Assembly: GCA_036494545.1 (NCBI GenBank)
Contig: DASXOB010000022.1
Coordinates: forward strand, 551,737-615,736
Direction of reading: 5' to 3'
Length of the DNA stretch: 64,000 bases
From: JAICXG01 sp036494545
GTDB lineage: Bacteria > Verrucomicrobiota > Verrucomicrobiia > Chthoniobacterales > UBA10450
A program made the translations under genes and the position numbers. Every line of letters begins with the position of its first letter. The first letter of the stretch is position 1. The notes under the pieces were generated by a model. That model had not been told where the DNA came from. It saw only the letters and a program-made list of their open reading frames with translations, and made no database searches. Shown piece after piece: positions 1 through 7,137 of this stretch.

Positions 1-801
1 GTTACCTTCATCGAAGCGGCCGTTGGTGAGCTGACGCGGCTCGCCCTTTTCATCCGCACTGTGTGGTACATCCACGATCCAGAGATGTTGCGGACGCTTG
101 AAGTCGAGATAACCCTCCTCGTCTCCCCGATAAACCGCGTGGGTAATGACGTGTACGTCGCTCTCGTGCTTCTCCTCGGCCGCTTGTTCTGCCTTGGTTT
201 TCTTTTCGTTAGGTGATTTTTCCTTCGTCGACGGGGAGGGCGAGTTTTCCGCCATGAGCGCCTTCTTCAGCTCCTCTTCCCTTTCTTCCTTGCGCCGCTG
301 CTTGGCCAGGTCGTCCGGATTTGAGCTGCTCGTGAAGACGATCGACTTTCCATCCGGTGACCAATTCGGATTGCCCGCGCCTTTCGGCAAATCGGTAAAA
401 ATAAAGGCGTCGCCGCCGCTCATCGCGAGGAGATAAAGCTGCGGCGGCTCTTTCTTTCCTTCCTTTTCGCTCGCGCGGGTGAATACCAGCCATTTGCCAT
501 CGGGCGACCAGCGCGGAGTGGAATCGTGTGGGCCATTCGTGAGTTGCCGCGCGGGTTCGTCAGGTCCAATCGGCACAACCCAGACGGCAGTGTCATACCC
601 ATCCTTTTTTTCGTTTACTGTCACCCGCACGTATGCAACGCGGGAACCATCGGGCGATATCTGGGGATCGCCGAGCCATACAAAATCGAAGAGATCTTTT
701 TCAGTGATGTTGCGTTTCGGCGGTGTGGCGGCCTGGGCGGAGAAGAGACTCGTCAGACCAAGAAGAGCGAAAAACGAAAGACGCAGGAGATGGCTAGGCA
801 T
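1..801 (-). CDS. S9-type peptidase / PD40 propeller protein, N-terminal part (runs off the window)
   Basis: The reverse frame is open from an ATG at 801 to base 1, giving 267 codons with no stop, so the C-terminal part lies outside the window. The start MPSHLLRLSFFALLGL, with an AQA cleavage site near residue 24, is a signal peptide, so the protein is exported. Three PD40/WD40-like blades are visible (PQISPDGSRVAYV near 48, PRWSPDGKWLVF near 97, PNWSPDGKSIVF near 147). A charged, Lys/Glu-rich insert follows at about 165-215. This is the N-terminal propeller layout of S9 acylaminoacyl/dipeptidyl peptidases; the catalytic alpha/beta-hydrolase domain would be off the edge, so peptidase activity is inferred. 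An amidohydrolase with TolB-like blades is the main alternative. It lies 36 bp downstream of the ACT gene on the same strand, so the two may be co-transcribed. Confidence 0.8.
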   Translation of the reverse strand, partial: MPSHLLRLSFFALLGLTSLFSAQAATPPKRNITEKDLFDFVWLGDPQISPDGSRVAYVRVTVNEKKDGYDTAVWVVPIGPDEPARQLTNGPHDSTPRWSPDGKWLVFTRASEKEGKKEPPQLYLLAMSGGDAFIFTDLPKGAGNPNWSPDGKSIVFTSSSNPDDLAKQRRKEEREEELKKALMAENSPSPSTKEKSPNEKKTKAEQAAEEKHESDVHVITHAVYRGDEEGYLDFKRPQHLWIVDVPHSADEKGEPRQLTNGRFDEGN

Positions 802-837
802 GGACTGACGCTTTATTGTTCGAACGGCAGCCCACGC

Positions 838-1254
838 TCAGAGATCGCGTAGGGCGCGCTCGGCTTTTTCGACGTTTGACGGGCGCAATATCATAAGGCC
901 ATCCCGCGATTTCGGGCTCGAAGCAAGATAGGTATACTCTATGTTGATTCCCGCCCTTGCGAGACGCTCGGCGATAGCTCCAAGCGTACCCGGCTCATTA
1001 TTGCTCTCGATCATCAAAACATCGTTCTCTAACGCGAGAACACCCCGCTCGCCCAAGATCATGAGAGCTTTAGTCGGATCGCTCACCACCATTCGCACGA
1101 CGGCGTGATCGATCGTGTCTGAAGTCGCGAGGGCATGAATGTTAATTTTTTCTGCCGCCAACTCAGTACAGACCCGAGAGAGAGCGCCCGGTCGGTTACC
1201 AAGGAAGACTGAAAGTTGCGTAGCCGTCTCAACCAACACTGGCGAAGTCATCAT
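838..1254 (-). CDS. tandem ACT-domain protein
   Basis: This small protein of about 138 residues consists of two ACT folds. The first covers roughly residues 8-70 (FLGNRPGALSRVCTELAAEK) and the second about 75-138 (ESNNEPGTLGAIAERLARAG). Both carry the ligand-binding PGAL/PGTL turn of ACT domains, which usually bind amino acids or similar small effectors. No enzyme domain is attached, so a regulatory or sensor role is inferred; stand-alone double-ACT proteins are common but mostly uncharacterised. The start is ambiguous: GTG at 1257, ATG at 1254 and ATG at 1251 are consecutive and none has a clear ribosome-binding site. It precedes the S9 peptidase gene on the same strand. Confidence 0.85.
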   Translation of the reverse strand: MMTSPVLVETATQLSVFLGNRPGALSRVCTELAAEKINIHALATSDTIDHAVVRMVVSDPTKALMILGERGVLALENDVLMIESNNEPGTLGAIAERLARAGINIEYTYLASSPKSRDGLMILRPSNVEKAERALRDL

Positions 1255-1257
1255 CAC

Positions 1258-1567
1258 TCATATCATGTGTCGTCCGTTCGACGCTGACAATGAACAATTC
1301 GTCCATCTCTTTGAAAGTACGGAGGCCGGCGTCGCAAATATGCTCAAGGCGGTCACGAGCACGGGAACCGGTACGAGTTTAATCTGAGAAATTTAAAACA
1401 GCCCATCTGGGAGCCTTCAGATACGAAATCGAGAGCGCAGAACTAGTGGATTAGGACAAGATAAAATAATTATAGACAATCGACTTCAGAATGATCATTA
1501 TCGCGGTTGCTCAAAAATATAGGGGCAATCAGCAACACCAACAATACAACTCACTAAATAATAGATT
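1258..1567. other. intergenic region between divergent genes
   Basis: About 310 bp separate the ACT gene (leftward) from the propeller gene (rightward). The stretch is visibly more AT-rich near the propeller start and must contain both promoters. I see no RNA gene or long repeat, and no confident -35/-10 pair that I would commit to. Confidence 0.5.
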
Positions 1568-3418
1568 ATGTTTTGTAATAATCGCCGCATCGCTGCAGTT
1601 CGCGCAACTAAACTGTTGACAGCCGCGCTGCTAACTATGGCAGCCCAATTCACGTTCACGCCAGGCTCGCAAGCGGACCCCGGCGATCTCTACGTGACGG
1701 ATTTGTCCTCCGGTTCCGTCATTAAGTACGCCCCGGACGGAAGCTCCATTGTGTATGCAACCGGGCTCACTAGCCCTCAGGGTATCGCACTCGACCAGGC
1801 TAAGAACGTTTTTGTGGCGGATGCTGGCAGCGGAGAAAATGGCGATGGCGAGATCGTCAAATACGATCATGCCGACAAGACGAAGAGCGTCGTCCTTGAC
1901 GGACTGAACAACCCGGTCGGTCTGGCGTTGGATGGTAACGATCTTCTCGTCTCGGACAACAATCTTGGCCGCGTTATTCGCGTGCCAATTGGTTTTAATT
2001 TTGATAACCCCTCGCTTTTCCGGATCCTCGATAACCCTCTCGGCATCGCCTCTCACTCTTTTCCACCGAAGGGCACCGATTCTGAATTTAATCGTTTCAT
2101 CGCGACCGGTGCTTCGGTCATTAAAGTCAACCCCGACGGAACCACCACCGACATTGATCCTGGCGACAACAGCCGTGGCGTCGCGGTCACAAGCATCACA
2201 ATTAGCGGGACGGCGGTCGAGGCGATCTTTGTCACGACAGACGACGGAAATATTGACCTCATTCTGAACGAGACGAAGCTTCTTCGTCCACTCGTCACCG
2301 GACTGGAAGATCCTGTCGGGATGGACTTTCGCCCCTCTCGTTTCAATGGTGACACCGAAGATGTTGGCGACCTTTACGTGGCGGACCGCGGCGCTGGCGA
2401 GATTCTCAAGATAGAACCAGGAGCCGATCCCCAAGTGTTTGCTTCTGGAGGCGAGCCTAACTACATGGTTTTCGAGACTAACGCCACGCCCCCTCCTACT
2501 CCTACTCCTTCGCCGACAATTAGTCCTACCCCCACTCCAACACCTACTCCCAGCCCGGTTCCTGTCGGTAAGGCATTGAATATCTCTACCCGAGTGGATG
2601 TGGAGACCGGCGATGACGTTGCGATTGCTGGCTTCATTATTACCGGCGGAACGACTCCTAAAACGGTAGCTATTCGCGGCATTGGTCCGTCACTCGGAGC
2701 CTCAGGCGTCGCCAACACCCTGTCCGATCCCGTCCTCGAGCTTCACATGCCTGATGGCACTGTGGTGACTAACGACAATTGGAAGGATAACTCCGCAACC
2801 GATCAGGGAATTATTGTGGCCGCTGGATTAAATCTGTCGGGGACCTCGACCATTAGCGACAGTGAGTCGATTGTCATCGCCACTCTACCGCCGCGCGATG
2901 ACTCCGACCCAGGTAGCGGCCAGTATACCGCAGTCATGCGGGGCGCGAACGGAGCGACTGGCGTCGGCTTGGTGGAAGTCTACGACCTGGACGATCCAAG
3001 CGTTGTCGCCGAGCTGGCTAACATCAGCACGCGTGGAATTGTCGGCACAGCGGACAACGTCTTGATCGGTGGTCTCATTGTCGGCCCGGACAACAGCCTT
3101 AATACTTCCGTGATCGTACGAGCCATTGGGCCATCGCTGGCCAATGTCACTCAGCCGGTGGCGGATTCTCTAAGCGATCCTTTCGTCGACTTGCACAACG
3201 GCAATGGCGACGTCATCACTTCGAACGATAACTGGCAGGATGGAGAAAATGCCGATCTAATCATGGCTGACAAACTCGCGCCAACCGATAGCGCCGAGGG
3301 TGCGATCTTTGCCAACCTCATTCCCGGCCTCTACACCGCGATCGTTATGGGGAACAACGCCGGGGTCGGAGTTGCCTTGGTGGAAATCTACCACGTGCCC
3401 ACGCCCGCCGCGAAGTAG
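1568..3418 (+). CDS. secreted NHL/SMP-30-like beta-propeller protein with two C-terminal ISTR/GPSL repeats
   Basis: This 616-residue exported protein starts with a signal peptide (about 1-36, ending GSQADPG). Residues about 37-300 form propeller-like repeats of the NHL/SMP-30 type (DLYVTDLSSGSVIKYAPDG, GIALDQAKNVFVADAG, VGLALDGNDLLVSDNN, GDLYVADRGAGEILKIEPG). A Pro/Thr linker at about 309-335 joins them to two tandem copies of a domain of about 130 residues. Each copy begins with (L/A)NISTR, contains an (I/G)G(F/L)I block, then RxIGPSL and NDNW, and ends with Y..V(M/S).G..GVG(L/V)ALVE-type strands. The same domain occurs twice at 49539-50651. The substrate is unknown; a cell-surface or extracellular scaffold role is inferred. 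A strong hairpin lies just downstream. Confidence 0.85.
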   Translation: MFCNNRRIAAVRATKLLTAALLTMAAQFTFTPGSQADPGDLYVTDLSSGSVIKYAPDGSSIVYATGLTSPQGIALDQAKNVFVADAGSGENGDGEIVKYDHADKTKSVVLDGLNNPVGLALDGNDLLVSDNNLGRVIRVPIGFNFDNPSLFRILDNPLGIASHSFPPKGTDSEFNRFIATGASVIKVNPDGTTTDIDPGDNSRGVAVTSITISGTAVEAIFVTTDDGNIDLILNETKLLRPLVTGLEDPVGMDFRPSRFNGDTEDVGDLYVADRGAGEILKIEPGADPQVFASGGEPNYMVFETNATPPPTPTPSPTISPTPTPTPTPSPVPVGKALNISTRVDVETGDDVAIAGFIITGGTTPKTVAIRGIGPSLGASGVANTLSDPVLELHMPDGTVVTNDNWKDNSATDQGIIVAAGLNLSGTSTISDSESIVIATLPPRDDSDPGSGQYTAVMRGANGATGVGLVEVYDLDDPSVVAELANISTRGIVGTADNVLIGGLIVGPDNSLNTSVIVRAIGPSLANVTQPVADSLSDPFVDLHNGNGDVITSNDNWQDGENADLIMADKLAPTDSAEGAIFANLIPGLYTAIVMGNNAGVGVALVEIYHVPTPAAK

Positions 3419-3448
3419 GCGACCGTCCACCGTATCATAATTCGATAA

Positions 3449-3482
3449 GAGCGGGCGCTGCTGACTCCGGCGGCGCCCGCTC
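3449..3482 (+). terminator. GC-rich hairpin between convergent genes
   Basis: GAGCGGGCGC at 3449-3458 is perfectly complementary to GCGCCCGCTC at 3473-3482, giving a 10-bp stem with a 14-nt loop. It lies between the stop codons of the convergent propeller gene (3418) and kdsD (3533), so it could end transcription from either side. Only a short T-rich tract follows, so intrinsic termination is probable but not certain. A TCGTTAGGC motif copy abuts it at 3487. Confidence 0.65.
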
Positions 3483-3532
3483 CGTTTCGTTAGGCACTGG
3501 TCAGGAAAGCAGTGAAGTTGAGAGCTTCGCTC

Positions 3533-4504
3533 CTAGAGCAGCTTCAATTTTGTCAAATCCTGGGAATCCACCATTCCAACCGGCACGCCGCGGTCGTCTA
3601 CCACCACGAGGTCGTCGATGCGGTGACGCTCGAGAAGGTTTAGAACTTCCACTGCCAGTTTATCTTTATGTACGACAACTGGGTTAAGCGTCATGAGATC
3701 CGCCACGAAGCGCTCGCCGACGCGCGAATCTGTCTGAAAGTACCGAACAAAGTCGCCGTGGGTGAAGATTCCGAGCAATTGTTCATCCTCTCCGGCCACC
3801 ACAGCCGCACCTGCGCGAACGGCGGTCATCGCCTCGAGTACGGTGCGGACGGTCGCGTTTGGCCTAACAACTGCGAGCGCGCTTCGCGGTCGCATCACTT
3901 GGTGGACCCGCAAAAGCAAGCTGCGTCCCAGTTTTCCTCCAGGATGAAATTTCGCGAAGTCCTCCTTTTGAAAACCGCGCGCTTCCAGTAGAACCATGGC
4001 AAGCGCGTCGCCCAGGGCGAGCATCACAGTCGTGCTCGATGTCGGGGCGAGATTTAACGGACACGCCTCCTGCTCAACATTGATGTCGAGAAAAATGTCG
4101 CAGTTCTGCGCGAGCGTCGATTCGGGATCGCCTCCCATTGCGATCACGCCCACCTGAAAACGCGCGATGGCCGGCAGCACCCGCAACATTTCTTCCGTCT
4201 CGCCGCTGTAACTGAGGGCGAGAACAACGTCGCCGTCCGCGATCACTCCGAGGTCACCGTGCAGAGCGTTGAGCGAATTCAGCACAACTGCTGGCGAACC
4301 GGTACTGGTGAGCGTGGCGGCAATCTTCTCGCCGACGTGGCCGGACTTGCCGACACCTAAAACAATAACTTTCCCTCGCGCCTCGACGGTTTCTTTGATT
4401 AAGTTAACCGCGCGAATAAAATTTTCGCCCAAGCGATTGCGTAACCGTTGCAGCTCAGAAATTTCTAAATCGAGTACACGTGCGGCCTTTTCAATGTAAT
4501 CCAT
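3533..4504 (-). CDS. kdsD: arabinose-5-phosphate isomerase (KdsD/KpsF family)
   Basis: The 323-residue product has an N-terminal SIS domain (about 40-175) followed by two CBS domains (about 205-323), exactly the KdsD/KpsF architecture and length. The SIS nucleotide/sugar-phosphate motif GVGKSGHVGEKIAATLTSTG is intact, as are LNALHGDLG and SYSGETEE. The enzyme interconverts ribulose-5-P and arabinose-5-P, the first step to Kdo in lipopolysaccharide. This fits a Gram-negative envelope and the many glycosyltransferases in the window. It is divergent from the small secreted protein at 4573, with 68 bp between starts. Confidence 0.95.
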   Translation of the reverse strand: MDYIEKAARVLDLEISELQRLRNRLGENFIRAVNLIKETVEARGKVIVLGVGKSGHVGEKIAATLTSTGSPAVVLNSLNALHGDLGVIADGDVVLALSYSGETEEMLRVLPAIARFQVGVIAMGGDPESTLAQNCDIFLDINVEQEACPLNLAPTSSTTVMLALGDALAMVLLEARGFQKEDFAKFHPGGKLGRSLLLRVHQVMRPRSALAVVRPNATVRTVLEAMTAVRAGAAVVAGEDEQLLGIFTHGDFVRYFQTDSRVGERFVADLMTLNPVVVHKDKLAVEVLNLLERHRIDDLVVVDDRGVPVGMVDSQDLTKLKLL

Positions 4505-4572
4505 CGAACTATAATTGTGGGGTGAAGCCAGAGCGCGAGCAAGCGGCCTTGGCCGAGCCGGGGGAGAAAACT

Positions 4573-4902
4573 ATGAAAAAAATATTTCTCAGCATTCTGT
4601 TGGCTGGCGCGACCAGCACGGCCTTCGCACAAGGTCAGGGGGAAATAACAACCACGACAACGACTACTGCCACCACCAGCAGTCAGGTGCAAACGCAACA
4701 ACCAAAGCCACGTCCGCCACAAGCAGCGCCACTCGTTCCGACGGAAGGGGTGGTGCAAACGGTTATTCGAAACGGCCATCCTGTGCAGCTCTTGAATCCA
4801 GCAGCACCGGCTCGCTACGGAAGTGGCCACGAACACGTGGCACACGATCCGCAAGATCCCGGCAAACCCAAAGGGATCGTTCTGTTCGCCTGGTCATTTT
4901 AG
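4573..4902 (+). CDS. small secreted Thr/Gln/Pro-rich protein
   Basis: The protein has about 109 residues, with a clear signal peptide MKKIFLSILLAGATSTAFA followed by a Thr-rich stretch, a QTQQPKPRPPQAAP linker and a short C-terminal region (EGVVQTVIRNGHPVQLLNP, then a His-rich patch). The start at 4573 is chosen because GGGGAGA lies just upstream and a signal peptide begins there; a longer reading frame reaches back to 4480 but would overlap the kdsD start. I recognise no family. A periplasmic or surface role is all the sequence supports. Confidence 0.7.
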   Translation: MKKIFLSILLAGATSTAFAQGQGEITTTTTTTATTSSQVQTQQPKPRPPQAAPLVPTEGVVQTVIRNGHPVQLLNPAAPARYGSGHEHVAHDPQDPGKPKGIVLFAWSF

Positions 4903-4972
4903 TTGTGCGGCCACTCGCTGACGAGCGATTTTGAGCGGTTGAAGCGCTGCCTTTGGCGTTGCACGGTGGGGC

Positions 4973-6127
4973 GTGCCCGAATTTGCTCGGCCCGTTGTTG
5001 CCTGCTATTGCGCGACATTTCTCAAGCCGGAAATGTTGCATATCTACCGGCAGATCACCTCGCTTGAGCGCTTTCAAGCCGTCGTTATTTCACAGAAACG
5101 CGAGAACCCCGACCGTTTTCCTTTCCAGCCAGTCTTTGTCGTTGGCAAACCATCGCTTCATTTCCTGCGGCGATTTTGGTTTCGGACTTTGCGAGAGGCG
5201 CCCTGGCCAATTTCGCGACGCGAAGTCGTACAGCTCAAGCGTGTCCTGGATGACGCTGAGGCACAGGTGCTGCACGTTTATTTCGGACACATCGCCGTTC
5301 ATCTCCTCCCGTTGATCCTGCACTGGCGGCGTCCCACGGTGGTTTCATTTCATGGTGCAGATGTAATGGTCGAACTGGACAAGCCTCATTTCCGGGCCGC
5401 GACCCGCGAAATGCTGGCCGCTGCCCGGCTCGTCCTTGTCCGCGCCGAGTCGCTCGCGCGGGCACTGGTCGCGCTTGGTTGCCCTAACGAAAAGATCAGG
5501 CTGCAGCGCACCGGCATCCCGCTCGATGAGATTCCTTTTCGAGAACGCAATTGGCCTAACGACGGCAAGTGGAAATTTCTGCAGGCCGGGCGCCTGATTG
5601 AGAAGAAGGGATTCAAAACCAGCCTGCGCGCCTTCGCGCGATTTTGGAAAGAACATCCGCAGGCGAGTTTCACCATCGCGGGCGAAGGATCAATGAGGGA
5701 AGAGCTGCAAACGCTGGCGCGTGAGCTCGGTCTTGAAGCTGCAGTTCGCTTTGCTGGTTTTCTCTCGCAGACCCAACTTCGCGAGGCATTTTATCAAGCA
5801 CACATTTTTGTTCATCCGAGCGAACTGGGCGCGGATGGCAATCAGGAAGGCGTGCCCAATTCGATGCTCGAGGCAATGGCCAGCGGTCTGCCCGTTTTCG
5901 CGACCGATCACGGCGGAATTCCCGAGGCGATCGAGAACGGCGTGAGCGGCGTGCTCGTGCCAGAACGAGACCATGAAGCGTTGGCCGGCGCACTTCTCAG
6001 TTGGACCGGACGATCGCAAAATCTCGAACAGCTCGCCCGTGCTGGAGCCCGCGCCGTCTCGGACAAATTCGAACAACAGGCCCAGGTTCGCGGCTTGGAA
6101 GCGATTTACGCCGAGGCATTGCCTTAA
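4973..6127 (+). CDS. glycosyltransferase family 4
   Basis: The product is 384 residues with a GT-B fold. The N-terminal acceptor half includes VVSFHGADVMV (near 123). The C-terminal nucleotide-sugar half contains LQAGRLIEKKGF, TIAGEGSMREELQTLA, the EGVPNSMLEAMASGLPV acidic motif and DHGGIPEAIENGVSGVLVP. These are hallmarks of retaining GT4 enzymes related to colanic-acid/exopolysaccharide transferases. The likely role is adding a sugar to an envelope polysaccharide or LPS; donor and acceptor cannot be read from sequence. The start is a GTG at 4973. The 3' end overlaps the convergent gene at 6124 by 4 bp. Confidence 0.9.
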   Translation: MPEFARPVVACYCATFLKPEMLHIYRQITSLERFQAVVISQKRENPDRFPFQPVFVVGKPSLHFLRRFWFRTLREAPWPISRREVVQLKRVLDDAEAQVLHVYFGHIAVHLLPLILHWRRPTVVSFHGADVMVELDKPHFRAATREMLAAARLVLVRAESLARALVALGCPNEKIRLQRTGIPLDEIPFRERNWPNDGKWKFLQAGRLIEKKGFKTSLRAFARFWKEHPQASFTIAGEGSMREELQTLARELGLEAAVRFAGFLSQTQLREAFYQAHIFVHPSELGADGNQEGVPNSMLEAMASGLPVFATDHGGIPEAIENGVSGVLVPERDHEALAGALLSWTGRSQNLEQLARAGARAVSDKFEQQAQVRGLEAIYAEALP

Positions 6128-7128
6128 GCGTTGGCGCAAGAACTGGTTTGGAAAAAATCAGCGAGTTGTTGCCTCACGATTTCAAAACTCAAAACCGTTT
6201 GCGCCAATTGCTGCGAACTGGCTACGATCTCCTGGTAATAGCTCGGCTCACTCAGCAAGCGTGTCGCTATCGGTGCCAACTCGCCTAACGAACGCCTGTA
6301 TCCGCACGCTTCCGGAAAAACCATCCGTTCAATTGCGCCGTCGCCTCCCACGCATGGCATACGGCACAGGAGAGCATCGCCCGCGACTTGTCCAGGCACG
6401 CTGCTTTTATCGGCTTGCAAGACAATTTTGTGGCGCGCCATCTCTGCGAGGTAATCGCGATAGGGAAGCCGTTCTTCGATAATCCGCAGCCGGTTGGGCA
6501 AGAAACCAAGACTCTTCCAAACTTTGCGGCAGCGCCTCGCGTCTTCGTCGAAGACGGTTACGGGCACATCCAGACCCGCAGCGATTGTTAGGCTAGCGAG
6601 GTGATTGCGTGAAGGCGCGGCCCATTCGCGCGTCCCGACAAAAATCCCGTGCCGCTTGCCTAACGATCGCGAAAAATCCCAGCGGGAGTCATGCGAGGGA
6701 TAAGGCGTCGGAATGAACTTTCCTCGGCCGTAAAAGGGCAGCGCCTCGGGCGTCGCGGCCAGACAATTGTCGGCTGCCTCCACTACCGCGCGAAAACGCT
6801 CCGCCCGCTTCGGATCCGCCAATTGCCGGGCAATCTGATGCAGACCGGTTTCTTTCAATGAGACGATAACAGGCAAGCGATGCCGTTTTAATTCGCGCAG
6901 CGCGCTCAGCGTCGCCTTAAAGTCGCCGCGAAGGAGCAGAAGCACAGGCAGCCTTTCAGCGACCGCGCACTTCACATCGTGGTGAAAGGCGCCGCGTGTA
7001 CAAGCTGCATAGCCATGAAAATTTACCGGCGCATGCTCGTGATCGTTAGGCGGACCGATTCCTTGCGAGTAATCCTGCTCCGCGTCGCGTCCATCCGGAT
7101 TCAGGACCGTGAGGCGAAAGTCAGCCAC
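6124..7128 (-). CDS. glycosyltransferase-like protein (GT-B type)
   Basis: The protein has 334 residues. The layout suggests a GT-B glycosyltransferase: a Rossmann-like N-terminal half (LPVLLLLRGDFKATLSALREL, LPVIVSLKETGLHQIA) and a C-terminal half with FVGTREWAAPSRN, a short DxD-like turn (VFDEDARRC) and a VPGQVAGDALLCRMPCVGGD segment where sugar-nucleotide-binding loops of GT1/GT4 enzymes lie. The family assignment is weak because the canonical E-x7-E motif is not evident. It sits between a GT4 and the PBP1A gene; with the latter only 9 bp upstream it probably forms an operon with it. Confidence 0.65.
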   Translation of the reverse strand: MADFRLTVLNPDGRDAEQDYSQGIGPPNDHEHAPVNFHGYAACTRGAFHHDVKCAVAERLPVLLLLRGDFKATLSALRELKRHRLPVIVSLKETGLHQIARQLADPKRAERFRAVVEAADNCLAATPEALPFYGRGKFIPTPYPSHDSRWDFSRSLGKRHGIFVGTREWAAPSRNHLASLTIAAGLDVPVTVFDEDARRCRKVWKSLGFLPNRLRIIEERLPYRDYLAEMARHKIVLQADKSSVPGQVAGDALLCRMPCVGGDGAIERMVFPEACGYRRSLGELAPIATRLLSEPSYYQEIVASSQQLAQTVLSFEIVRQQLADFFQTSSCANA

Positions 7129-7137
7129 AGGTTGTGC

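Noticed and set aside
1631..2434. 267-codon open frame on the minus strand
   Set aside because: It lies opposite the propeller gene, whose signal peptide, repeats and C-terminal domains are clear; the antisense peptide shows no recognisable motif.
2491..2573. CCTACTCC-type repeats as a possible CRISPR or satellite
   Set aside because: They encode the Pro/Thr linker of the propeller protein; there are no regular spacers.
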